From contig DASUWA010000017.1 of NCBI GenBank assembly GCA_036378675.1, forward strand, positions 1-64,000: 64,000 nt of DNA, in the 5' to 3' direction. The notes beneath the pieces were generated by a model, which was given only the letters and a program-made list of their open reading frames with translations, had not been told where the DNA came from and searched no databases. A program made the position numbers and the translations under genes. Numbering within the stretch: the stretch's first letter is position 1; each line of letters opens with the position of its first letter. Shown in pieces: positions 1 to 9,500 of the stretch. The DNA comes from Acidimicrobiales bacterium. Its GTDB lineage: Bacteria; Actinomycetota; Acidimicrobiia; Acidimicrobiales; Palsa-688.

Positions 1-828
1 GGGAGCCGGCCGCACCTGGCTCTTGGCGTCGATCCCCTGGCCGATCTCCGCGTGGTCGATGCGGGAGACGTCGAGATGCCGCCGGGCGAGATCGAGACAT
101 CGATGGCGCGACTCGAAGCGGCGGTGCTGACAATCGCTACCTCAGGCGCGATCCCGGTGGTGCTCGGCGGTGACCACACGATCGCATGGCCGGACGTGAC
201 CGGAGTCGCCCGCCAAGTCGGCTGGGGTCGGGTGTCGGTCATCCACTTCGACGCACACGCGGACACAGGGAACACCCAGTACGGGTCGCTGATCGGTCAC
301 GGCACACCCATGCGCAGGCTCATCGAGTCGGGCGCGGCGCGCGGAGACCGGTTCCTGCAAATCGGGCTGCGCGGCTACTGGCCCGACCCCGAGACACTCG
401 CGTGGATGGCCGAGCAACGCATGCGCAGCTACGAGATGGCCGAGATCGTCGAGCGCGGGCTCGATGACTGTCTCACCGAGGCCATTGCGATCGCGACCGA
501 CGACTGTGACGGGGTGTTCCTTTCCGTCGACGTAGACGTGGTCGATCCCGGCATGGCACCGGGAACTGGAACACCTGAACCCGGCGGGTTGTCGACGCGC
601 CAACTCCTCGACGCTGTGCGCAGGATTGCGATGGAAGTTCCTCTCGCCGGGATGGACGTCGTCGAGGTCGCTCCGCCATACGACAACTCAGAGGTCACCG
701 CGTTCCTCGCCAACCGTGTCGTGCTCGAGGCACTTTCTGGCGTCGCCTGGAGGCGCCACCCCGGCGAAGCCGGCCCGAAACCTCAGCCGGGCTGGCCGCT
801 CCTCGACCCTAGGAGAGCGCAGACCTGA
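1..828 (+). CDS. Agmatinase/arginase-family ureohydrolase (5' partial)
   Basis: Cytoplasmic binuclear-manganese hydrolase of the arginase/agmatinase family, which removes urea (or a related group) from a guanidino substrate. The frame is open from base 1, so the N-terminus lies outside the window; 275 residues are visible. Metal-binding motifs are all present: GGDHTIAWP (first His), HFDAHADTG (DAHAD) and SVDVDVVDP. These place it in the family with confidence, but the substrate (agmatine, guanidinobutyrate, formiminoglutamate) cannot be read from the motifs. The 3' end overlaps by 20 nt the end of the convergent esterase gene. Confidence 0.85.
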   Translation, partial: GSRPHLALGVDPLADLRVVDAGDVEMPPGEIETSMARLEAAVLTIATSGAIPVVLGGDHTIAWPDVTGVARQVGWGRVSVIHFDAHADTGNTQYGSLIGHGTPMRRLIESGAARGDRFLQIGLRGYWPDPETLAWMAEQRMRSYEMAEIVERGLDDCLTEAIAIATDDCDGVFLSVDVDVVDPGMAPGTGTPEPGGLSTRQLLDAVRRIAMEVPLAGMDVVEVAPPYDNSEVTAFLANRVVLEALSGVAWRRHPGEAGPKPQPGWPLLDPRRAQT

Positions 829-1756
829 GCCAGTCGAGCATCTCTCGCCGGCAGCGCTTCGAGACGTCCGCTGATGGAAACATGTCGAAGGCGTGCGGCG
901 CGCCGGGGTACACGTGCAGTTCCGTCGGGACCCCCGCCTGGATGAGCCGCTGGGCGTAGATGATGTCCTCGTCGCAGAACCCGTCGGCGGTGCCAACCCA
1001 AATACCGGTCGGTGGAAGCCCCTCGAGGTTCTCAGCCCTCGACGCGGCCGCGTACGCAGGCACGTCGTCAGTGCCGAACAGGTCGCCGAGATAGCAGCGC
1101 CAACCAAACTCGTTGTTTGCCGGGCTCCAGATCGGAACGTCCCAACGGCTTGACGGCGTGACCCGCCGATCATCGATCATCGGGTAGATCAGCATTTGGA
1201 AGGCCAGGGGTATATCGCCGCGGTCACGCGCCAGCAGAGCCAATCCGGCGGCGAGTCCACCGCCCGCACTCGCACCGGAGACACCGATCCTTCCCCGATC
1301 GATGCCGAGGGTGTCCGCGTTGTCATGGACCCACTTGAGCCCTGCGTAACAATCTTCGAGTGGCCCCGGGTAAGCGGTCTCTGGCGCGAGGCGATACTCG
1401 ACAGACACTCCTACAGCACCCAGCCTCGGGCACCAGTTGTCGAAACGAAGGTCGTCCATGTCGTAGCTCCCGATGACATAGCCGCCGCCGTGAATCGAGT
1501 AGACGCAGGGCAGGTCACCCGAAACGTCCTTGGGCCGATGGACGCGTACGGCGACGTCCGGCGCGCCGGTGGGTCCGGGGATCACCAGGTCCGACCGTTC
1601 GACCGCATCGGACAGCTCGATACCGCCGACCAACTGCGATCGAAAATCGCGCACCGTGGGAAGGGTCTCCAGGCTCAGATCCGCGACGGAGATCGGAAAG
1701 AGCTCGAGTTCTGCGGTGATCGCCGGATCGACGGCTGGAATCGTTGGAGCCGTCAT
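809..1756 (-). CDS. Alpha/beta hydrolase, hormone-sensitive-lipase type esterase
   Basis: Carboxylesterase/lipase of the HSL (family IV) type, 315 residues, a usual length. The oxyanion-hole motif HGGG is at residues 89-92 and the nucleophile elbow GASAGG puts the catalytic Ser at 163. A late GFCDEDI supplies an acidic candidate and PGAPHAF the catalytic His. There is no signal peptide, so it should be cytoplasmic. It starts 2 nt after the stop of the acyl-CoA synthetase gene and is probably cotranscribed with it, which suggests ester hydrolysis followed by acyl activation (inference). Natural substrate unknown. Confidence 0.85.
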   Translation of the reverse strand: MTAPTIPAVDPAITAELELFPISVADLSLETLPTVRDFRSQLVGGIELSDAVERSDLVIPGPTGAPDVAVRVHRPKDVSGDLPCVYSIHGGGYVIGSYDMDDLRFDNWCPRLGAVGVSVEYRLAPETAYPGPLEDCYAGLKWVHDNADTLGIDRGRIGVSGASAGGGLAAGLALLARDRGDIPLAFQMLIYPMIDDRRVTPSSRWDVPIWSPANNEFGWRCYLGDLFGTDDVPAYAAASRAENLEGLPPTGIWVGTADGFCDEDIIYAQRLIQAGVPTELHVYPGAPHAFDMFPSADVSKRCRREMLDWLRSALS

Positions 1757-1758
1757 GT

Positions 1759-3384
1759 TCAGCTCACCGTCTCGGCGGGATGCTCGGCGGCCTCGCGTCG
1801 GATTCGCTGGTAGTCAACCTTTCCGGCGGGGCTACGCCCTATCGATTCAACGAACATCACTCTCCGCGGCACCTTGTAACCGGCCAGTTCCCCCCGGACG
1901 GCAGCCTCAACTTCTCCCGCGGTCATCGAGGAGCCGGTCTCCTTTTGGACGACCGCGCACACCGTCTCGCCCAGACGGTCGTCTGGGATGCCTACGACCA
2001 CGGCGTCCGCGACTTCGGGAAGCCGTTTGATCACCTCTTCGACCTCCTCAGGGAAGACCTTCTCGCCCCCCGTGTTCACGACGACCGACCCTCGTCCCAG
2101 AAGCTTGATCGCCCCGTCTGCCTCAACCGTTGCATAGTCCCCCGGGAGCACGTACCGCACTCCGTCGATGACTCGCCAGGTCCGCTCCGATTTCTCCGGG
2201 TCCTTGTAATACCCGACCGGAAGAAAACCAGGCAGCGCGATCACCCCCGTCTCCCCCGATCCCGGTTCCACGTCGCGGTCGTCCGGGGTAAGGACACGCA
2301 CGCCGTTGCCTAAAGAGAATTGCGCGGTTCCGGCAGCAGTCCCCGCGGCCGAGATGCTCGCTCCCAAACCGACCCCCTCGGAGGAACCGAGGCTGTCGAA
2401 GAGGATGGCGTGAGGAACGTGCCGGAGCAGGCCATCCTTGACTTCCTGGCTCCACATCACGCCCGACGAGTTGATCAGCTTCAGCTCCGAAAGGTCGTAC
2501 TTTCCAGGGTTGGCGTCCAGCTCGGCGAGCATCGGCCGCGCAAACGCGTCGCCGACTATGGCAACGCTGTTGACTCGGTAAGCGGAAATGGTCTGCCACA
2601 GGACGGCGGGGTCGAACTTTCGGCCGGGCGTGGTCACGACGCAACCGCCGCCGATCAAGGCGATGAAAGCGCTGAACTGTCCGGTGCCGTGCATCAGCGG
2701 GCAGGCAGGGAGTGAGCTCATGCTGGGCTGGCCGGCCTCGAGGCGCGACCGAATCTCCGAAACGTCGTTCGCTGGTGGAGCCCCGATGAAGGGATTGCCG
2801 CCGGAACCGAGGACGTTGACCAGGTCGTCCTGGCGCCACATGACCCCTTTCGGCATGCCCGTCGTGCCGCCGGTGTAAAGGAGGAGCAGGTCGTCCGGGG
2901 ACCTTCCCCAGCCGGAGGCGATCCGATCTGCTCCGCTCGCCACCAACTCCTCGTAGCGAACCGCCCAGTCGGGTGCCGGGGAGCCGTCTTCGACCACATA
3001 CCAGCGGCGGACGTTCGGGAGCTTCGGCTGGATCTCCTCGACGATGGGGGCGAACGCCGCGTGAAACACGACGGCTTCAGCGTCCGCGTTGTCGAGCAGG
3101 TAGATCAACTCTCCGGCGCCGTAGCGGTAGTTGACGTTCAGCGGTGCCAGGCCCGCCTTGAACGCAGCGAAGTACACCTCGAGGTATTCGGGTCCGTTGT
3201 AGAGGTAGGCCGCCACTTTCGCTTGATGGCCAAGGCCGGCATCCAGCAGGTCGGCTGCGAGCGCGTTCGATCGCCGATCGAACTCGGCGAACGTGAACAC
3301 GCGCTCCCCGCTGCGTTGCGCTTCGCTTCCGGGCCTTGCGTCGGCAACCGCCTCCCAGATGTCGGCAAGGTTCCAGCTCGTCAT
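1759..3384 (-). CDS. Acyl-CoA synthetase (AMP-forming)
   Basis: Adenylate-forming fatty-acid or organic-acid CoA ligase, 541 residues. The AMP-binding loop TGGTTGMPKG is at residues 171-180, followed by a DSLGSSEGVG-type A5 motif, a GDYATVEADG-type A7 motif and the C-terminal SPAGKVDYQ with the catalytic Lys. It resembles the FadD-like acyl-CoA synthetases common in actinobacteria. A strong AGGGGG ribosome site lies just before the ATG. It sits 46 nt downstream of the ANTAR regulator and 2 nt upstream of the esterase, so the three may form one transcript. Chain-length preference cannot be told from sequence. Confidence 0.88.
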   Translation of the reverse strand: MTSWNLADIWEAVADARPGSEAQRSGERVFTFAEFDRRSNALAADLLDAGLGHQAKVAAYLYNGPEYLEVYFAAFKAGLAPLNVNYRYGAGELIYLLDNADAEAVVFHAAFAPIVEEIQPKLPNVRRWYVVEDGSPAPDWAVRYEELVASGADRIASGWGRSPDDLLLLYTGGTTGMPKGVMWRQDDLVNVLGSGGNPFIGAPPANDVSEIRSRLEAGQPSMSSLPACPLMHGTGQFSAFIALIGGGCVVTTPGRKFDPAVLWQTISAYRVNSVAIVGDAFARPMLAELDANPGKYDLSELKLINSSGVMWSQEVKDGLLRHVPHAILFDSLGSSEGVGLGASISAAGTAAGTAQFSLGNGVRVLTPDDRDVEPGSGETGVIALPGFLPVGYYKDPEKSERTWRVIDGVRYVLPGDYATVEADGAIKLLGRGSVVVNTGGEKVFPEEVEEVIKRLPEVADAVVVGIPDDRLGETVCAVVQKETGSSMTAGEVEAAVRGELAGYKVPRRVMFVESIGRSPAGKVDYQRIRREAAEHPAETVS

Positions 3385-3430
3385 ATTTCCCCCTATGAAC
3401 GCGTTTCAGTTGCTCGTCTTACCGATGGAC

Positions 3431-4033
3431 TCAGTCGCCGTGCCCGTCGTTTTGAGGAGCCGGTCTCAGTTCGCCGTTGATGATTCGCTCCGCCACCTCC
3501 ACCATGCGAACCCTCTCACTCATGGCGGTCTTTTGAATCCACGAGAAAGACTCGTGCTCCTTCCATCCCAGCTCGTCCATCAAGATCCCCTTGGCGCGGT
3601 CAACGGCCTTCCGAACCTCGAGGCTCTCTTCCAACGACCGGACCTGCTCGTCGAGCGCCTTCATCTCGGCGAACCGCCCGAGCGCCATCTCTATCGCGGG
3701 CAGGAGCTCGCTTTTCTGAAACGGCTTCACGAGGTACGCGAGTGCGCCGGCGTTGCGAGCCTGCTCAATCAGGTCGCGCTGGCTGAAAGCGGTGAGGATC
3801 AGCACCGCGCTCAACCGCTCGGAACTGATCTCCCTCGCCGCGGTGAGCCCGTCCATACCGGGCATCTTGATGTCGAGGATGGCGATGTCCGGCCGGTGCT
3901 GCCTGACGAGCTCGACCGCCTCGTCACCACGGCCGGTCTCGCCGACCACCTCGTAACCCTCCTCTTCCATGATCTCCTTGAGGTCGAGGCGGACGATGGC
4001 CTCGTCCTCGGCGATCACGACGCGTACTGCCAC
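3431..4033 (-). CDS. Response regulator with ANTAR RNA-binding domain
   Basis: A receiver domain (residues about 1-120, phospho-acceptor Asp54 in ILDIKMPGMDG, Lys in YLVKPF) is followed by a C-terminal ANTAR domain (about 125-190, VDRAKGILMDELG). ANTAR proteins such as mycobacterial PdtaR bind paired hairpins in nascent RNA and antiterminate transcription when phosphorylated. The GTG at 4033 is preferred over the in-frame GTG at 4039, because AAGGAG (4042-4047) lies 8 nt before the former but only 2 nt before the latter. No cognate histidine kinase is adjacent; PdtaR-type partners are often encoded elsewhere. Length matches PdtaR-type proteins. Confidence 0.9.
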   Translation of the reverse strand: MAVRVVIAEDEAIVRLDLKEIMEEEGYEVVGETGRGDEAVELVRQHRPDIAILDIKMPGMDGLTAAREISSERLSAVLILTAFSQRDLIEQARNAGALAYLVKPFQKSELLPAIEMALGRFAEMKALDEQVRSLEESLEVRKAVDRAKGILMDELGWKEHESFSWIQKTAMSERVRMVEVAERIINGELRPAPQNDGHGD

Positions 4034-4041
4034 GGGCACTG

Positions 4042-4047
4042 CTCCTT
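4042..4047 (-). promoter_or_regulatory. Ribosome binding site deciding the ANTAR regulator start
   Basis: AAGGAG on the minus strand lies 8 nt before the GTG at 4033 and 2 nt before the GTG at 4039; the spacing favours 4033. Confidence 0.6.
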
Positions 4048-4091
4048 GAGGTCTCGTCTACGGAAAAAACTTCACCCGGCTGAAAGCCAGC

Positions 4092-4466
4092 TCATCCCCG
4101 ACTCTCCCCGATCAGGCGATCGAGGAGGTCGTCTTGAGAGGCCTGCAACTCTGCCACGTCGGCGAGAACCGCCTTGCGGGTTCGGTCCATCGCGTCGGCA
4201 TGCCGCTGGGCCTCGGTGTACTCCCGGTGGGCCAGGGGGGTCTCGGACACGAGCGAGCGGATGCGCGCCTCGTCGGCGGCGTCGTTGAGAACCAGCAACT
4301 GCTCCTCGATGATCGCCAGTTCCTCCCGAGCGCGTTTTAGACGCTGAGCTACGTCGATCAGCCTCCGCTCGATAAGGACGCGAGACATGGTCACGAAAGC
4401 GTACTGCTCTAACACTTGATCCGCCCCGGGACCCTCTAACAGCGACTTGGACAGCGACTCGGACAC
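4092..4466 (-). CDS. Hypothetical coiled-coil protein
   Basis: 124 residues, no recognised family. The sequence is rich in Glu, Arg, Ala and Leu with heptad-like spacing ([20 protein letters not shown]), predicting a long helical coiled coil, and has no membrane segment. It is encoded 58 nt upstream of the ANTAR regulator on the same strand, so it may be cotranscribed. The start is uncertain: the GTG at 4466 opens a short Ser/Leu repeat, and another GTG at 4415 starts just before the helical part. Function unknown. Confidence 0.6.
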   Translation of the reverse strand: MSESLSKSLLEGPGADQVLEQYAFVTMSRVLIERRLIDVAQRLKRAREELAIIEEQLLVLNDAADEARIRSLVSETPLAHREYTEAQRHADAMDRTRKAVLADVAELQASQDDLLDRLIGESRG

Positions 4467-4500
4467 CGACTTGGGGCCCCGGGCCCTGCCCCCGATTGAG

Positions 4501-4515
4501 GCCGGCTTCGCCGGC
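4501..4515. repeat. GCCGGC-TTC-GCCGGC inverted repeat in divergent intergenic region
   Basis: A perfect 6-bp stem with a 3-nt loop in the 149-nt GC-rich gap between the coiled-coil gene and the OmpR-type regulator. Either a hairpin in a leader RNA or a chance GC palindrome; no T-run follows. Confidence 0.35.
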
Positions 4516-4615
4516 GGGACGCGTGACCCCGGCCCGATGCCCGGCCGCAGGGTCTCGGTTCTCCTTTTCTCGCAGCGTTCAGCCGTTTCTCAGATGTTTC
4601 CGTCACACTGGAGTG

Positions 4616-5296
4616 GTGCGAGTTCTCGTAGTCGACGACGAGCCGGCCGTCCGCCAAGCGCTCGACCGCGCCCTCAGGTTCGAGGGGTACTCGACGGAGA
4701 TGGCGGAAGACGGCTCCGCTGCTCTCGCAGCGCACGCCGAGCATCCGGCAGACGCGATCGTCCTCGACGTGGCGATGCCGAAGATGGACGGGCTCGAAGT
4801 AACCCGGCGGCTTCGCCGGGCCGGAGACCACACCCCCGTGCTGATCCTGACTGCGCGGGCGGCGATCGACGAGCGGGTGGAAGGCCTCGATGCCGGGGCG
4901 GACGACTATCTCGTGAAGCCCTTCGCCCTCGAGGAGCTGCTAGCCCGCATAAGGGCTCTCATGCGCCGGAGCGCCTCGAGCGACAGCGACATGCTCCGCT
5001 ACTCCGATCTGTCGCTCGACCCGGGCACCCGTGACGTGTTCAGAGGAAAGCGGCGCATCGAGCTCACCAGAACCGAGTTCCTCCTGCTCGAGCTCCTGTT
5101 GCGCAACCCGAGACAGGTGCTTCCGCGAGAGGTGATCTTCGACCGCGTCTGGGGATACGACTTCGGCGCGAACTCGAACTCCCTCGAGGTCTATGTCGGT
5201 TATCTGCGTCGCAAGACCGAAGCCGAAGGAGAGCCCCGTCTGATTCATACGGTGCGCGGAGTCGGTTACGTCATGCGGGAGCCGGTGGGGAGGTAG
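4616..5296 (+). CDS. OmpR/PhoB-family response regulator (MprA-like)
   Basis: DNA-binding response regulator, 226 residues from the GTG at 4616, the usual length for the family. Receiver domain residues 1-118 have acidic pocket D7/D8, phospho-Asp51 in [12 protein letters not shown] and Lys in YLVKPFA. The C-terminal winged helix (about 130-226) has the family hallmark GVGYVM. The frame is open upstream, but homology starts at this GTG (MRVLVVDDE). Its stop is 3 nt before the histidine kinase start, giving a tight two-gene operon resembling MprAB/TcrA-type envelope-stress systems. CACACT lies 6 nt before the GTG as a possible -10 of a leaderless transcript. Confidence 0.92.
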   Translation: MRVLVVDDEPAVRQALDRALRFEGYSTEMAEDGSAALAAHAEHPADAIVLDVAMPKMDGLEVTRRLRRAGDHTPVLILTARAAIDERVEGLDAGADDYLVKPFALEELLARIRALMRRSASSDSDMLRYSDLSLDPGTRDVFRGKRRIELTRTEFLLLELLLRNPRQVLPREVIFDRVWGYDFGANSNSLEVYVGYLRRKTEAEGEPRLIHTVRGVGYVMREPVGR

Positions 5297-5299
5297 CCG

Positions 5300-6823
5300 G
5301 TGGCGAACTGGCTTATGCGCACCAGCTTTCGTGCTCGGCTAGGAGTTCTGGTTGCCGCGGCCGTGGGAATCAGTCTCGCGCTCGCCGCCGTCGCCTCCTA
5401 CGTGGCTGTACGCCACCAATTGCTCGGCCAGGTCGACTCGACGTTGCAGACCGACGTGCAGAGCGCGACACAGCTGTCACCAGGCGGAGCATTCAATCCA
5501 ACCCGATACGGGTCCTTCCTCAGGCGGACGAACAACAGTTTCATTCAGGTCATTCAGCCTGACGGCACCGTGTGGTACTCGTCGATCAACCCCGCGATGC
5601 AGGTTGATCAGTCGCAGGCTTCCTTGGCTCAGTCGAATCACGGCTACGGCTTCCGGAGTGTTCTATACGACGGTTCGACCTACCGCGTCATAACCGAGGG
5701 TGGTTTCGTCGCTCCCGACGGAACGCCGCTCGCGCTTCAGATCGCCCGGCCCCTCTCCGACATCCAGCACTCCCTCGCCGACCTTCGCCGGATTCTGTGG
5801 CTGGTCGCCATCGCCGGCGTGGCAGTCGCTGTGGGCCTCGGATACCTCATCGGGAGGGCAACCATCCGTCCAGTCGAGAGACTGACCGCGGCAGCCGAAC
5901 ATGTTGCTGCAACCCAGCTGCTTGACGCGGAGATCGAAGAGAAGAGCGAGGACGAGCTGGGACGGCTGGCAAAGGCCTTCAACTCGATGCTGCGCGCGCT
6001 GGCAGCGTCGAGAAGTCAGCAGACACAGCTGATATCCGACGCCGGGCACGAACTTCGTACCCCGCTCACCAGCCTTCGCACAAACATCGAGGTCCTTCTG
6101 CGTGTGCCGGACCTGCCCGCCGGCGACCGCGCCGAACTGATGGCCGACATCGAAGCGCAGCTGGAAGAGCTCACCACCCTCGTGGGAGATGTCGTCGATC
6201 TCGCGAGGGAAGAGGAGCAGAAGGGGGAGCCCATCGAGGTTCGGTTCGACAGCATCGTGGAACGAGCGGTCGAGCGGGCGCGCCGGCGGGCACCTGGCGT
6301 TGATTTCGACGTGCACCTCACACCCGGTTCGGTGCGAGCTCACCCGGCCCTGCTCGAGCGTGCCGTCCTGAACGTGCTCGACAACGCCGTCAAGTGGAGC
6401 CCTCCTGGAGGCCGAGTCGGAGTGTGGCTCCAGCGAGGCGCGTACTGGACTCTCGATATCAGTGACCAAGGCCCCGGGATCAGCCCCAACGACCTGCCGA
6501 AGGTCTTTGACCGGTTCTACCGCGCCCAGACTGCCCGTGCGCTTCCCGGATCGGGTTTGGGCCTGGCCATCGTCAAGCAGGTCGTCGTCGCTCACGGCGG
6601 CCAAGTCACCGCGTCATCCCCGCCCGAAGGCGGCACGGTAATTCACATCGAGTTACCGTCGGTCGCGGAACAGGAGCTCGAGGGCCCGGACGCCCCCGAC
6701 ACCAGCCCGAGCTTCAGCTGGCCCGGACCGCTACATGAGGCGCCGTTGCTTTCGAACGATCCCGAACCAGATAACGGCATTCCGAGTCGAGCCGACACGG
6801 CGAAATCAGAGAGCCGCCCGTAA
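5300..6823 (+). CDS. Membrane sensor histidine kinase (MprB-like)
   Basis: 507 residues. Two transmembrane segments (about 13-35 and 165-187) bound an extracytoplasmic sensor region, followed by HAMP (about 188-240), a dimerisation domain with phospho-acceptor His250 in GHELRTPL, and an HATPase domain with N box VLNVLDNAVKWS, G1 DQGPGI and G2 GSGLGLAI. GGGGAGG at 5287-5293 is a strong ribosome site for the GTG start. About 55 polar, acidic residues follow the kinase core. It should phosphorylate the regulator encoded immediately upstream. The signal it senses is unknown; similarity to MprB suggests envelope stress (inference). Confidence 0.92.
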   Translation: MANWLMRTSFRARLGVLVAAAVGISLALAAVASYVAVRHQLLGQVDSTLQTDVQSATQLSPGGAFNPTRYGSFLRRTNNSFIQVIQPDGTVWYSSINPAMQVDQSQASLAQSNHGYGFRSVLYDGSTYRVITEGGFVAPDGTPLALQIARPLSDIQHSLADLRRILWLVAIAGVAVAVGLGYLIGRATIRPVERLTAAAEHVAATQLLDAEIEEKSEDELGRLAKAFNSMLRALAASRSQQTQLISDAGHELRTPLTSLRTNIEVLLRVPDLPAGDRAELMADIEAQLEELTTLVGDVVDLAREEEQKGEPIEVRFDSIVERAVERARRRAPGVDFDVHLTPGSVRAHPALLERAVLNVLDNAVKWSPPGGRVGVWLQRGAYWTLDISDQGPGISPNDLPKVFDRFYRAQTARALPGSGLGLAIVKQVVVAHGGQVTASSPPEGGTVIHIELPSVAEQELEGPDAPDTSPSFSWPGPLHEAPLLSNDPEPDNGIPSRADTAKSESRP

Positions 6824-6838
6824 CCCGGTTACACGCAT

Positions 6839-6862
6839 AAAGCGTCGTCAGCCCGACGCTTT
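6839..6862. terminator. Bidirectional hairpin terminator between convergent genes
   Basis: AAAGCGTCG (6839-6847), loop TCAGCC, CGACGCTTT (6854-6862): a perfect 9-bp stem flanked by A and T runs that reads as a terminator on both strands. It lies 15 nt after the kinase stop. The stop codon of the minus-strand coiled-coil gene (6848-6850) sits in the loop. Confidence 0.75.
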
Positions 6863-7591
6863 GGTCTCGTCGTCCAAACTCTTCTGGGCCGCCCTGAGAC
6901 GCTTCTCTGCTTCTTTCACATCGCTGCGCAGGCGGGCCGCGGTTTCCTCGGCATCTCGAGCCGCGGCGCGTGCCACTTGAAGGCGCTGTTCGGCTTGGTC
7001 GACCTCTCTGCGCAACTGGCCTAGCCGAATCTCTCGATCGTCATTGCGCGAATCGTCCTCGTCTCGAGAGACCCGTGACCGCGAGAAGGCGCCGGCAGGG
7101 ATGGCTTCGAGGCCGAAGCCGGGTGCAGCCATGTCCGTCTGGAGGTTGCCCTTCCGCAGCCGCTCGGCCACCGAGCTATCGACGGTCGCCGCCCGAAGTG
7201 TCTCACTCATACGGTGGCGAGCGCTTTCAGGAACCGGGTTGCCGCCGGCTTCCAGCAGCGCAACGGCGGCGCCGACCACGTCCTCGATCGCACGCCGCTC
7301 CTGGGCTTGCGCAGCCGGCAGCCCCGAGCGGTCCCCGCCCATCGTGGTCTCGATGGCAGCCCGGAGTCGTTCGCCGGCGTCGATCAGTGCATCGATCAAC
7401 GCCGGCCGTTCGCGAGCCACTTGGTTGACCGCCCATGCGGTTGGCGACGGCCGCTTGAGCGCCTGTACCCCGGCCGCCTGCTCGGTCAGGCCCTCGGACT
7501 TCAGTCGCTTCGCCAGGGCGTTCCGGGCGGCGGTGAACTCCTCGGGTCGCAATCCGAACAGGTCATCGGCTTCTTGTGGCTGGCCAGTCAT
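6848..7591 (-). CDS. Hypothetical protein with C-terminal coiled coil
   Basis: 247 residues. The N-terminal part (about 10-65) has the pattern EEFTAARNALAKRLKSEG then ALKRPSPTAWAVNQVARERP, which I associate with a conserved actinobacterial family of unknown function. The C-terminal third (about 180-245) is a charged heptad coiled coil (RREVDQAEQRLQVARAAARD). No signal peptide or membrane segment. It is monocistronic, convergent with the histidine kinase and sharing a hairpin terminator with it. Role unknown. Confidence 0.7.
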   Translation of the reverse strand: MTGQPQEADDLFGLRPEEFTAARNALAKRLKSEGLTEQAAGVQALKRPSPTAWAVNQVARERPALIDALIDAGERLRAAIETTMGGDRSGLPAAQAQERRAIEDVVGAAVALLEAGGNPVPESARHRMSETLRAATVDSSVAERLRKGNLQTDMAAPGFGLEAIPAGAFSRSRVSRDEDDSRNDDREIRLGQLRREVDQAEQRLQVARAAARDAEETAARLRSDVKEAEKRLRAAQKSLDDETKASG

Positions 7592-7757
7592 TTTTCTGGG
7601 TCATCCTGCGCCCGGGAGGATACCCGGAGGTTCGGGCGCCTCCTGAGCGGCATTCGACGCAATTCGGCCTATACCCGCGGGAGGAAGCAGCCGATATGTC
7701 TTCCCATCAGTTGCGATTAGTTGTGCTGTTCGACGACCCGGGGAGCACGCAGGCCAC

Positions 7758-9254
7758 ATGGACCCAAGTGAATCAGCGGAAGTTGAGCCGGCTCTCCGGA
7801 CGCGACCGGTTGCCCTGGCATTTGCCGGCGTCCTGATCGCGGCCGAGGTCAGTGCAGCCCTGCCGCCGGGGCCCGCCCACGGTCCCCAGCTGGGAGTGAG
7901 CGCCGTCCTGCTCACCGTGGCCCTGGTTCTTGCCGCGTTTCGCAGGGAGCGCAGCCGCGTTCCGGATCTCGTTCCGCCGCTGCTTGTCATCGCGAGCACC
8001 TCGCTTCTGACGATCTCAATAGGGGGGTCCTATTCCGGCCTCGTCGCGCTGGTCATGGTTCCCATTGCCTGGGCAGCGCTGTATCTCCGCTGGTGGCACT
8101 CCGTCACGGTCGTAGCAGCAAGTGCCGTTGCGGTTTGGGTCAACTCCGCACTCGACCACGACATCTTGTCCGTCCTCGCCCGGCGGGTCGTGCTGTGGTC
8201 CGCAGTCGGCCTGCTGGTCAGCGTTGCCACCCACGCCCTCAGGACCCGGCTCGAGGTTGCGCTCCAGCGTCGGGGCGAGCTGCTGCATCAGGCCGAGGCG
8301 CTCGGCGCTGCTGCACGGCTACTCAATCAAATACACGAACCCCGGGAGGTGGTCACGATCGCCACCCGTCTAGGCGCATTGCTCGCTTCATCACCGGGTC
8401 AACCGCCGCGTCGGGCCCATTACTTGAGAATCGCCGGTAGGCGGGCCCATTTCGTGAGCCAGTACGAGGAGCTCAGCGAGAGCATCAACGAGGTGTGGCC
8501 TTTGTCGGAAGCACCGCTGATCCAGGGTGCGGTGAATTCCGGCACCCCGGTCAGCGGATCTGTGGGGGATTTGGCGGGACCCACCGCGGGACGAATACTC
8601 GGACGGATGGGCGTGACTCACGCAGCGTGGATTCCAGTTCGGGTGAATGGCGAGGTCGACGGGCTCTTCGTCATCGCCAGCAGCGGGCAGCCCATTCCCG
8701 ATGAACTTCTCAAGAGAGGTATCGAGCTGGCGCAGATCATCGAGCTTGCACTCACCAACGCGATCTCGATGCAAGACCAGAAGCGGTTGTCTCGAACAGA
8801 CCCGGTGACCGGTCTCGCCAACCGTCGCGGCTTCGAACTGGCTCTCAGGCGCCGCCCCCACGAGGAGTCCTTCACGATTCTCTCGATGGATTTGGACGGA
8901 CTGAAGGCGGTGAACGACTCATACGGCCACGCGGTCGGCGACCAGCTCCTCATGCTGGTGAGCAGCGCTCTGCAAAGCGTGCTTCGAGACGACGACGTGC
9001 TCGCCCGGCTCGGCGGTGACGAGTTCGCGGCCATTCTCTTCGGTGCCTCCCCCAGTCAGGCGGAGGGCGTCGCCAGTCGGATACTCAACGCGTTGGGAGA
9101 GGTGCACCTCGGCGATGTGACGCCAAGGATCAGCATCGGGATTGCGATGGCGAACTCGGACGAGGATCCCGACGTCGTCGGCCTGAACGCGGACCGCGCT
9201 ATGTACCGCGCGAAGCGTCTCGGCGGGATGCGCTACGAAGTCGCTGCTGCGTAA
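7758..9254 (+). CDS. Membrane-anchored diguanylate cyclase (GGDEF)
   Basis: 498 residues. About five or six transmembrane helices (residues 12-165), then a GAF-like linker (about 175-330), then a GGDEF domain (about 345-498) that makes cyclic di-GMP from two GTP. The catalytic motif GGDEF at 419-423 is intact. The inhibitory I-site RxxD sits five residues before it (RDDDVLARLGGDEF), so product inhibition is expected. No EAL or HD-GYP domain is attached. The integral-membrane N-terminus resembles 5TM-type sensors; the ligand is unknown. The gene is monocistronic and convergent with tRNA-Leu. Confidence 0.9.
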   Translation: MDPSESAEVEPALRTRPVALAFAGVLIAAEVSAALPPGPAHGPQLGVSAVLLTVALVLAAFRRERSRVPDLVPPLLVIASTSLLTISIGGSYSGLVALVMVPIAWAALYLRWWHSVTVVAASAVAVWVNSALDHDILSVLARRVVLWSAVGLLVSVATHALRTRLEVALQRRGELLHQAEALGAAARLLNQIHEPREVVTIATRLGALLASSPGQPPRRAHYLRIAGRRAHFVSQYEELSESINEVWPLSEAPLIQGAVNSGTPVSGSVGDLAGPTAGRILGRMGVTHAAWIPVRVNGEVDGLFVIASSGQPIPDELLKRGIELAQIIELALTNAISMQDQKRLSRTDPVTGLANRRGFELALRRRPHEESFTILSMDLDGLKAVNDSYGHAVGDQLLMLVSSALQSVLRDDDVLARLGGDEFAAILFGASPSQAEGVASRILNALGEVHLGDVTPRISIGIAMANSDEDPDVVGLNADRAMYRAKRLGGMRYEVAAA

Positions 9255-9316
9255 GTTACCGCGCCGTAAAGCAGGTCTTTGCGGCATACTGCGGTCCACT
9301 GTGGATATCCGTCGAT

Positions 9317-9403
9317 TGGTGCCCGGAGCGGGAATCGAACCCGCACGGCCTTGCGGCCAATGGTGTTTGAGACCATCGCGTCTGCCTATTCCGCCATCCG
9401 GGC
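9317..9403 (-). tRNA. tRNA-Leu (anticodon CAA)
   Basis: Read on the minus strand, a complete class II tRNA: acceptor stem GCCCGGA pairing with TCCGGGC, anticodon stem ATGGT/ACCAT around loop CTCAAAC (anticodon CAA, reads UUG), a long variable arm, T-loop GGTTCGATTCC, and an encoded 3' CCA (9317-9319). Discriminator base A at 9320, as expected for leucine. Confidence 0.96.
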
Positions 9404-9500
9404 GGTGGCGCCAGATTAGCTGTTACCTCTAGTCGCTCCCGGTGGTCCAAACTTCAACGTGCCCCCCACTCGATCAGAAGCCCGAGGAGGTCTGCGGTAA